Assembly (NCBI GenBank): GCA_947278105.1
Contig: CAMYOR010000081.1
Coordinates: 1-5,327, forward strand
Source of the DNA: an uncultured Tissierellia bacterium
GTDB lineage: Bacteria; Bacillota; Clostridia; Tissierellales; Peptoniphilaceae
Direction: 5' to 3'
Length of the DNA stretch: 5,327 nt
The first letter of the stretch is position 1, and every line of letters begins with the position of its first letter. The notes under the pieces were generated by a model. It was not told the origin of the DNA. It worked only from the letters and a program-made list of their open reading frames with translations, and did no database searches. The position numbers and the translations under genes are program-made. Of the stretch, positions 1 through 5,327 are shown piece after piece.

Positions 1-38
1 AGATGTCTCGTGGGCTCGGAGATGTGTATAAGAGACAG
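1..38 (+). other. Nextera read-2 sequencing adapter (contig-end contamination, not genomic)
   Basis: Bases 5-38 match the 34-base Nextera read-2 tagmentation adapter: GTCTCGTGGGCTCGG (5-19) followed directly by the 19-base Tn5 mosaic end AGATGTGTATAAGAGACAG (20-38). Bases 1-4 (AGAT) are where the last bases of an i7 index or P7 arm would lie. The block sits exactly at the contig edge, as expected from untrimmed read-through. Genomic sequence therefore starts at about base 39. Any reading frame opened inside this block carries artefactual residues: the GTG at base 10 gives MGSEMCIRDR, and another frame gives an N-terminus ending in VYKRQ. Both are typical adapter-translation peptides. It should be trimmed before annotation. 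Confidence 0.98.
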
Positions 39-426
39 GGGGAAAACCCAAGACCTTATCCGATGGGCCGGGGGGGACCTCTTCGAAGCCTTTGCCGGAC
101 AAGCGGACTGGCTGATTTCAAACCCCCCTTATGTTCCGGAAAAAGGAAAAGAAGCCCTACAAAAGGAACTTTTTTACGAGCCTTCCCAGGCTCTTTTTGC
201 CGGCCCGGACGGTTTGGATCTCTATCAAAGGCTCATTTTCCAGGCCCCAACTCACCTTAAAGAGGGAGGAAGAATCGCCCTGGAAATCGGAGACAACCAG
301 GCCTTGGCCGTAAAAGATTTACTCAGGAAAGCCGGCTTTCAGAAGATTGAGATTCGAAAGGATCTCTGCGGAAGGGATCGGATGGCCTTCGCTCAAAAGA
401 AGGCTAAAGGAGGAGACCTTGTTTGA
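39..426 (+). CDS. prmC: PrmC/HemK, peptide chain release factor N5-glutamine methyltransferase (C-terminal fragment)
   Basis: PrmC uses S-adenosylmethionine to methylate the side-chain amide of the glutamine in the GGQ motif of release factors RF1 and RF2 in the cytoplasm. The first wholly genomic codon is at base 40 and the stop is TGA 424-426, leaving about 128 residues, a little under half of a usual protein of around 280. Visible family marks are GGDLFEAF, the catalytic tetrapeptide NPPY (bases 121-132, in the context LISNPPYVPE) that holds the substrate glutamine, then EPSQALFAGPDGLDLYQRL, GGRIALEIGDNQ, and the terminal KDLCGRDRMAFAQK, which resembles the usual KDLAGRDRV ending. The N-terminal substrate-binding domain and the glycine-rich SAM motif lie beyond the contig edge. 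The truncation is an assembly boundary, not gene decay. The gene overlaps prfA, which encodes its substrate, by 8 bases; prmC next to prfA is a common bacterial arrangement. An upstream GTG at base 10 lies inside adapter sequence and is not a real start. Confidence 0.95.
406..413 (+). promoter_or_regulatory. Ribosome binding site deciding the prfA TTG start
   Basis: AAAGGAGG, a near-perfect Shine-Dalgarno sequence, ends five bases before the TTG at 419-421. It lies within the last codons of prmC. No comparable site precedes the in-frame ATG at 347, which falls well inside prmC, so this site fixes the prfA start at the TTG and suggests coupled or re-initiated translation from prmC. Confidence 0.85.
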
Positions 427-1516
427 AAATTTAAAGGATATTAATGAGCGTCTTCGGGAGATGGAAAGCCGACTGGCGGACCCGGACCTGCTCTCGGATA
501 TGAATCAGTGGAAGAAGTTAAACCGCCAGTATGTGGACTTAAAGCCCATTGCCAAGACCTACAACGAATATACCGAAGCCGTGGAGCTTGCGAAGGAAGA
601 TCGGGCGATGCTGGAAGAAGCGGAAGATCCGGAAATGGAAGAGATGCTTTCTCTGGATCTTGAAGAAAAGGAAAAAGAAGCCGAAAAGCTGGAAGAAAGC
701 CTGAAAATGCTCCTGGTCCCCAAGGATCCCAATGACTATAAAAACGTCGTTGTGGAAATCCGGGCCGGGGCCGGGGGAGATGAGGCCGGCCTTTTTGCCG
801 GAGACCTCTACCGGATGTACCATATGTATGCGGACCAGCAGGGCTATCAAATTGAAGAGATCGACTATGAAGGCCAGGGAATCGGCGGCCTCCGGGAAGC
901 TGTTTTCATGGTCAAGGGCGAAGGGGCCTATTCAAAGCTTAAATATGAATCCGGCGTTCACCGGGTCCAGAGGGTCCCGGAAACCGAGTCCTCCGGAAGG
1001 ATTCAGACTTCAACCGCAACCGTTGCCGTTCTTCCGGAAGCGGAAGATGTCGATGTCCAAATCAATCCCGCAGACCTTCGAATTGATGTTTACCGGTCGA
1101 CCGGACACGGGGGCCAGTGCGTGAATACAACCGACTCTGCCGTGCGCATTACTCATCTTCCGACGGGACTCGTGGTCACCTGCCAGGATGAAAAATCTCA
1201 GCTGAAAAATAAGGCCAAGGCCATGCAGGTCCTTCGGGCCCGCCTTTATCAGCTTAAACTTGAAGAGCAGCAAAAAGAAATGTCCGATGACCGAAAGTCC
1301 CAGGTTGGAACCGGTGACCGGTCAGAGAGAATCCGAACCTACAACTTTCAGCAGGGAAGAATCACTGACCACCGGATTAACCGGACCATTTACCAGCTTC
1401 AGGATTTTCTGAACGGGGAGATAGGAGAGATGATTGAAGCGCTTCAGCTCGCCGATCAGATGAAAAAACTCGAGATCATGGCCCAAAAGGCCCTGGAAAA
1501 GGAATCGGACCAGTAG
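419..1516 (+). CDS. prfA: Peptide chain release factor 1 (RF1)
   Basis: RF1 recognises UAA and UAG stop codons in the ribosomal A site and triggers hydrolysis of peptidyl-tRNA. From the TTG at 419 the protein has 365 residues, close to the 360 of E. coli RF1, and begins FENLKDINERLREME after the initiator, matching usual RF1 N-termini. An ATG at 347 would add 24 residues that are merely out-of-frame prmC. Order of features: a charged helical N-terminal domain (to about residue 100), the RF signature EIRAGAGGDEAGLFAGDLYRMY, the stop-codon tripeptide PET (187-189) within HRVQRVPETESSGR, the catalytic GGQ (231-233) within STGHGGQCVNTTDSAVR, then QDEKSQLKNKAKAM and SQVGTGDRSERIRTYNFQQGRITDHR. PxT rather than SPF marks it as RF1, not RF2. 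Gln233 is the expected target of PrmC, encoded just upstream. One position differs from E. coli and Thermus RF1: GRIQTS has Gln196 where those have His. Stop is TAG 1514-1516. Confidence 0.97.
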   Translation: MFENLKDINERLREMESRLADPDLLSDMNQWKKLNRQYVDLKPIAKTYNEYTEAVELAKEDRAMLEEAEDPEMEEMLSLDLEEKEKEAEKLEESLKMLLVPKDPNDYKNVVVEIRAGAGGDEAGLFAGDLYRMYHMYADQQGYQIEEIDYEGQGIGGLREAVFMVKGEGAYSKLKYESGVHRVQRVPETESSGRIQTSTATVAVLPEAEDVDVQINPADLRIDVYRSTGHGGQCVNTTDSAVRITHLPTGLVVTCQDEKSQLKNKAKAMQVLRARLYQLKLEEQQKEMSDDRKSQVGTGDRSERIRTYNFQQGRITDHRINRTIYQLQDFLNGEIGEMIEALQLADQMKKLEIMAQKALEKESDQ

Positions 1517-1550
1517 GCCGAAAACTTTAGCGGACGCAGACGAGAAAAGC

Positions 1551-1556
1551 GGAGGA
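1551..1556 (+). promoter_or_regulatory. Ribosome binding site of malQ in the short prfA-malQ gap
   Basis: GGAGGA ends four bases before the ATG at 1561, a normal spacing for a strong site. The whole gap between the prfA stop and malQ (1517-1560) is 44 bases. I see no hairpin followed by a T-run and no convincing -35/-10 pair in it, so malQ is probably transcribed by read-through from prmC-prfA. A promoter inside the end of prfA cannot be excluded by eye. Confidence 0.8.
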
Positions 1557-1560
1557 TTTT

Positions 1561-3117
1561 ATGGAAGAGAGACAAAACCAAGGGAAAGCCGAACTTAGCC
1601 TCTATCCCTATCAAAGAGGGCTGGGCCTTGTTCTGCCGGTTTTTTCCCTCCCGTCTCCTTATGGGATCGGAACCATGGGAAAGGCAGCCTATGATTTTAT
1701 CGACTATCTTAAAGCCGCCCATATCCGCTACTGGCAAATTCTTCCTCTGGGACCGGTCGCCTTTGGAAATTCTCCCTATTCCGCCCTTTCCTCCTATGGG
1801 GGAAATCCCCTGCTGATTGACCTGGATCAGCTAAAAAATGAGGGCCTTTTAGAAGAAAAAGACCTGGCTGATCTATCCCAAGGAGACCCCTCACGGGTTG
1901 ATTACCCCGCCCTTTTTAAGACCCGGCCCCTGGTTTTTCAGAGGGCCTTTTCTCATTTTGAAGAGAAAGTAAAGACCGATTTGGGCCTTGCCCTTGCCTA
2001 TGAGATTTTTTTGCAGGAAGACAGTTTTTGGCTCAGGGACTATGCCCTCTATTGCCTTATTCGCAAGGACCAGAGCAAAAAGCCATGGAACCAATGGCCG
2101 GAGGGCTTGAGAAAAAGAGAAAAAGAAGCCCTCAAAGCCCTTGAAAGTGCCAGGCAAAGAGACCTCCAATATGAATCCTTTCTTCAATTTATTTTCTTTC
2201 GCCAGTGGGAAAAGCTAAAATCCTATGCAAAAAAAGCCGGGGTCCTTCTGATTGGGGACCTGCCCATCTATGTTGCCATGGATTCCGCCGATGCCTGGGT
2301 AAATCCTGATCTTCTTCAGCTGGGTCCCGAGGGTCGGCCCCTTTTCGTTTCCGGGGCTCCGCCTGATTATTACAACCAGGACGGACAGAAGTGGGGAAAT
2401 CCCCTCTATGATTGGCAGGCTATCCGGGAGGAGAAGAATCAATTTTGGATTAACCGGTTGGGTTTTTCCCTAAGGCTTTTTGACCTCCTGCGCCTGGACC
2501 ATTTCCTGGCTTATGAACACTACTGGAAAATCCCGGCCGGGGCTTCAACAGCCCGGGAAGGGAAATGGGAAAAGGGACCGGGGCTGGATTTTTTTAAAAG
2601 CCTGGAAAGAGCCCTGGGGCCCCTGCCTCTTATCGTAGAAGATCTGGGCGCGATCGACGAAAAGGTCATTGAGCTTCGGGAAAAAACCGGCTTTGCCGGG
2701 ATGTGTCCTTTAGAATTTGCCTTTTCTTCGAAAGATTCTCCCTACCTTCCCCATCATCTCAACCGCCGGTCGGCGGCCTACAGCTCCACCCACGATCAGG
2801 AGCCCCTGAAGGGCTGGTGGGATAACCAGGACCCCTGGCGGCGAGAAGAAATCCGGGAATATTTTCATCTTGGTGAAGGGGAGAATGTCCCCTGGGCTAT
2901 GATTCGGGCCCTGGCCCTTTCTCGGGCAAACCTCTGTCTTTTTTCCTTTCAGGATATTGCAGGGATCGGCGAGGAAGGACGGATCAACGTCCCCGGCACG
3001 GTCGGGGAAAACTGGACATGGCGAATGGGACCCCATTACCGGGACCTGGGCCACGAAGAAGAACTGAGAGCATTATCCATAGAAAGCGGGAGGTCCGATG
3101 GAAAACAGGCTGGATGA
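1561..3117 (+). CDS. malQ: 4-alpha-glucanotransferase (amylomaltase, GH77)
   Basis: MalQ transfers alpha-1,4-glucan segments between maltodextrins, releasing glucose and rebuilding chains long enough for phosphorylase; it acts in the cytoplasm and no signal peptide is seen. The 518-residue length fits the family (about 500). Landmarks: LPSPYGIGTMG (30-40), GNSPYSALSSYGGNPLLIDLDQL (69-91), IGDLPIYVAMDSADAW (231-246), GAPPDYYNQDGQKWGNPLYDW (265-285), RLDHF with the expected nucleophile Asp313, IVEDLG with the acid/base Glu360, and STHD with the transition-state Asp412. The end has NVPGTVGENWTWRM (476-489). All three catalytic residues are present, so activity is likely. Surrounding positions are less typical: RLDHFLAY instead of the common RIDHFRGF, THDQEP instead of THDNDT, and PVFSLPS instead of HxTSLPS. 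The ATG is set by a good ribosome binding site. The gene overlaps the phosphorylase gene by 20 bases, supporting a shared role in glycogen or maltodextrin use. Confidence 0.96.
   Translation: MEERQNQGKAELSLYPYQRGLGLVLPVFSLPSPYGIGTMGKAAYDFIDYLKAAHIRYWQILPLGPVAFGNSPYSALSSYGGNPLLIDLDQLKNEGLLEEKDLADLSQGDPSRVDYPALFKTRPLVFQRAFSHFEEKVKTDLGLALAYEIFLQEDSFWLRDYALYCLIRKDQSKKPWNQWPEGLRKREKEALKALESARQRDLQYESFLQFIFFRQWEKLKSYAKKAGVLLIGDLPIYVAMDSADAWVNPDLLQLGPEGRPLFVSGAPPDYYNQDGQKWGNPLYDWQAIREEKNQFWINRLGFSLRLFDLLRLDHFLAYEHYWKIPAGASTAREGKWEKGPGLDFFKSLERALGPLPLIVEDLGAIDEKVIELREKTGFAGMCPLEFAFSSKDSPYLPHHLNRRSAAYSSTHDQEPLKGWWDNQDPWRREEIREYFHLGEGENVPWAMIRALALSRANLCLFSFQDIAGIGEEGRINVPGTVGENWTWRMGPHYRDLGHEEELRALSIESGRSDGKQAG
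3088..3093 (+). promoter_or_regulatory. Ribosome binding site of the phosphorylase gene, inside malQ
   Basis: GGGAGG lies in the last codons of malQ and ends four bases before the ATG at 3098. With the 20-base gene overlap this points to translational coupling of malQ and the phosphorylase gene. The next downstream ATG (3114) is in a different frame, so 3098 is the only sensible nearby start. Confidence 0.75.
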
Positions 3118-5327
3118 AAAAGAATTTTTAACAAGTTTTGAAAATACCCTCAAAGCCCTTTATTCGGTCGATTTGGAAGAAGCGGATGAATTCGAAAAAT
3201 ATGCCGCTCTTTCCAAGACCCTCATGGCCTACATCGCAGACGACTGGATTAAGACCCGAAAACAGGGAGAGAAAAAACGAAAGGAATATTTTTTTTCTGC
3301 TGAATTTCTGATCGGAAGATCGCTTGGAAGTAACCTCTTAAACTTAGGGATCCTGGAACCGGTAAAAAGGATTTTAAAAACTTTAGGAACCGACCTGGAG
3401 GATTTGGAGGACCAGGAGGAGGATGCAGCCCTTGGAAATGGAGGCCTGGGAAGGCTCGCTGCCTGCTTCATGGACTCAGCTGCCTCCAAGAATCTTCCTG
3501 TTCAGGGTTATGGGGTCCGCTATTCTCAGGGGATTTTCAAACAGAAATTTACGGATGGCTTTCAGAAGGAATTGGGGGATGACTGGCTCAAAAACGGGGA
3601 CTTCTGGTCAATTCGAAAGGAATCCGATGCCCGCATGGTTCCCTTTCGGGACGAAGCCGTCATGGCCGTTCCCTACGATATGCCCCTGATTGGCTACCAT
3701 AACCATGTTGTCAATACCCTCCGGCTCTGGCAGTGTGAGCCCCTTGGCTCAGGCTTTGACTTCGGTCTTTTCAATAACTTCCAATACCGGGAAGCCGCTG
3801 GAAAGCTCAGCGATGCCGCCGATATTACCCGGGTTCTTTATCCCAATGATGCGCAAAGGGCGGGGAAGCTCCTGCGGTTAAAGCAGCAGTACTTTTTTAC
3901 CTCTGCTTCAATCCAGGATCTGATCATTCACTACAAGAAAAATTTCCCGGACGATCCCGCCTTTGACCATTTTTCCGATTACACAGCAATTCAGCTCAAC
4001 GATACCCATCCCGTCATGGCCATTCCCGAGTTAATGCGAATTTTCATTGATTATGAAGGTCTTTCCTGGGACCGGGCCTATCAAATTGCCGGTCAGGTTT
4101 TTTCCTTCACCAACCACACGGTTCTCCAGGAAGCTCTGGAGAAATGGCCCCTGGACCTTATCGATGAAGGCAGCCCTCGGATTCTGACGCTGATAAAGGA
4201 AATGGATGCCAAGATGGCATCCGACCTGCAAAATCAGGGCCTGGGTGAAGAATTAGACCTTTACCGGATTATCAAGGATGGTCAGGCCCGGATGGCCTAT
4301 TTGGCTGTCTGGATGACCAGGTCGGTGAACGGAGTCGCCCCTCTTCACAGCCGGATTTTAAAGGAGCAGACCCTGGCCACCTGGTACCGGCTTTTTCCGG
4401 AAAAGTTCAACAACAAGACCAACGGGGTCAGCCCCCGCCGCTGGCTCCAATATGCGAACCCGGACCTTTCCTCTTTTATCAGTGAAAAGCTGGAAAGTGA
4501 GGAATGGAAGGGGGACCTGTCCCAGCTGGAAGCCCTAAAAAAATGGGCCGATGATCCGGCCGTTTTAGAAGACCTAAGCCAGATCAAGCAAAAGAGAAAG
4601 GAAGTGCTCGCCGCCTATGTTCTGCAAACAGAGGGCATTGAAGTCAATCCCCATTCTCTTTTCGATATCCAGATAAAAAGGCTTCATGAGTACAAGCGGC
4701 AGCTTTTAAACATTTTTCACATCCTTTATCTCTACGACCAGCTGAAAAATAACCCAGGAATGGACCTGGTTCCCCGGACCTTCTTTTTCGGAGCCAAGGC
4801 CGCTCCGGGCTATTTTCGGGCCAAGGCCATTATTAAATTCATCAATGAAGTTGCCCGGATGGTAAACGCCGATCACGACACCCGGGATAAACTCAGGGTC
4901 GTCTTCCTTCAGAATTATCGGGTTTCCTCGGCCGAAAAGCTCTTTCCCGCAGCGGATGTTTCTGAGCAAATTTCTACCGCTGGAAAAGAGGCCTCCGGGA
5001 CTGGATGCATGAAGTTTATGATGAATGCGACTCCTACCCTGGGAACCTTTGACGGGGCAAACATCGAGATTTTTTCCGCAGCCGGGGAGGAAAACAACTA
5101 CCGTTTCGGGGCCAGCGTCGAAGAGCTCAATAAGATCCAGGAGGCCTATAATTCCAAGGAATTTTATTATAATGACCAGGAGCTAAAGAATGTCGTGGAT
5201 TATTTATTAAGAGACGACCTGCTCTCTGACCGGGGGTCCTTTATGTTCCTAGATATTTATAATTCCTTAGTTAATCCCCAGGACGGGAGCCGGGGGGACC
5301 CCTACTATGTCCTCTATGATTTTCGCT
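3098..5327 (+). CDS. glgP: Glycogen/maltodextrin phosphorylase (GT35, PLP-dependent), C-terminus cut by window end
   Basis: The enzyme phosphorolyses alpha-1,4-glucan ends to glucose-1-phosphate using pyridoxal phosphate. The frame is open from ATG 3098 to the window edge, giving 743 codons; family members usually have about 800 residues, so roughly the last 50-70 are missing. Landmarks: FFSAEFLIGRSL (65-76), the glycine loop GNGGLGRLAACF (113-124), VNTLRLW, VLYPND, LRLKQQYFF, AIQLNDTHP (to 305), FTNHT with His340 at the rabbit His377 position, VNGVAPLHS, FNNKTNGVSPRRW (437-449), IKRLHEYKRQ with phosphate-site Lys527, Arg528 and Lys533, AEKLFPAADVSEQISTAGKEASGTG, and the PLP-binding Lys639 in CMKFMMN. 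There is no long regulatory N-terminal extension. Departures near PLP: Cys637 where rabbit and E. coli types have Asn, and MNATPTLGT where NGALTIGT is usual. Sequence alone does not separate a glycogen-specific enzyme from a maltodextrin-specific (MalP) one; the adjacent malQ is compatible with either. No frameshift is seen. Confidence 0.95.
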   Translation, partial: MENRLDEKEFLTSFENTLKALYSVDLEEADEFEKYAALSKTLMAYIADDWIKTRKQGEKKRKEYFFSAEFLIGRSLGSNLLNLGILEPVKRILKTLGTDLEDLEDQEEDAALGNGGLGRLAACFMDSAASKNLPVQGYGVRYSQGIFKQKFTDGFQKELGDDWLKNGDFWSIRKESDARMVPFRDEAVMAVPYDMPLIGYHNHVVNTLRLWQCEPLGSGFDFGLFNNFQYREAAGKLSDAADITRVLYPNDAQRAGKLLRLKQQYFFTSASIQDLIIHYKKNFPDDPAFDHFSDYTAIQLNDTHPVMAIPELMRIFIDYEGLSWDRAYQIAGQVFSFTNHTVLQEALEKWPLDLIDEGSPRILTLIKEMDAKMASDLQNQGLGEELDLYRIIKDGQARMAYLAVWMTRSVNGVAPLHSRILKEQTLATWYRLFPEKFNNKTNGVSPRRWLQYANPDLSSFISEKLESEEWKGDLSQLEALKKWADDPAVLEDLSQIKQKRKEVLAAYVLQTEGIEVNPHSLFDIQIKRLHEYKRQLLNIFHILYLYDQLKNNPGMDLVPRTFFFGAKAAPGYFRAKAIIKFINEVARMVNADHDTRDKLRVVFLQNYRVSSAEKLFPAADVSEQISTAGKEASGTGCMKFMMNATPTLGTFDGANIEIFSAAGEENNYRFGASVEELNKIQEAYNSKEFYYNDQELKNVVDYLLRDDLLSDRGSFMFLDIYNSLVNPQDGSRGDPYYVLYDFR

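Noticed and set aside
20..38. Tn5 mosaic end suggesting a natural transposon terminus
   Set aside because: It is directly preceded by the Nextera read-2 arm (5-19) and sits at the contig edge, so it is a library adapter rather than a mobile element.
347..418. Longer RF1 starting at ATG 347
   Set aside because: The extra 24 residues are encoded within prmC in another frame, have no ribosome binding site, and do not resemble RF1 N-termini.
539..850. Antisense open frame opposite prfA, and similar minus-strand frames opposite malQ and the phosphorylase gene
   Set aside because: Their sequences mirror codon bias of the sense genes, are low in complexity (for example Phe-rich stretches opposite Glu/Lys codons), and show no ribosome sites or family motifs.
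1517..1560. Terminator or promoter between prfA and malQ
   Set aside because: No stem-loop with a T-run and no clear -35/-10 pair could be found in these 44 bases.
3423..3689. Possible small gene starting at ATG 3423 behind a GGAGG run
   Set aside because: The GGAGG ends immediately next to the ATG, too close for initiation, and the frame is a shadow of the highly conserved phosphorylase coding sequence.
1..5327. A previously undescribed system (defence island, CRISPR array, riboswitch, retroelement)
   Set aside because: Apart from the adapter, almost every base is explained by four recognisable housekeeping or metabolic genes; no direct-repeat arrays or structured noncoding region was seen.

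Overview
This window is the left end of an assembled contig from a bacterium, most likely a Bacillota/Clostridia-type organism. The taxonomic guess rests on strong GGAGG Shine-Dalgarno sites before each complete gene start, a release factor 1 with clostridial-looking motifs (PET anticodon tripeptide, GHGGQCVNTTDSAVR catalytic loop), and a base composition that looks close to balanced by eye. It is an inference; no ribosomal or other phylogenetic marker RNA is present.

Layout: bases 1-38 are not genomic. They are a Nextera (Tn5-tagmentation) read-2 adapter left on the contig end. Genomic sequence begins at about base 39, inside prmC (release-factor glutamine methyltransferase, C-terminal part only). 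prmC runs with an 8-base overlap into prfA (peptide chain release factor 1, starting at a TTG codon). After 44 bases with no visible terminator comes malQ (4-alpha-glucanotransferase, GH77). malQ overlaps by 20 bases the start of a glycogen/maltodextrin phosphorylase gene (glgP/malP type, GT35), which runs off the right end still open. All four genes are on the + strand and very tightly packed, so they look like one transcription unit whose promoter and terminator both lie outside the window.

Functionally there are two pairs. PrmC methylates the glutamine of the GGQ motif in RF1, so the first pair is an enzyme and its substrate for translation termination. MalQ and the phosphorylase form the second pair, for alpha-1,4-glucan breakdown: phosphorylase releases glucose-1-phosphate from chain ends until the chains become too short, and MalQ recombines short maltodextrins into longer chains that phosphorylase can use again. 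The join of a termination pair to a glucan-degradation pair is the most notable feature of the layout.

I found no RNA genes, CRISPR arrays, natural mobile elements, or evidence for an undescribed system. The points worth a second look are the adapter contamination and several substitutions at otherwise conserved active-site positions in RF1, MalQ and the phosphorylase.
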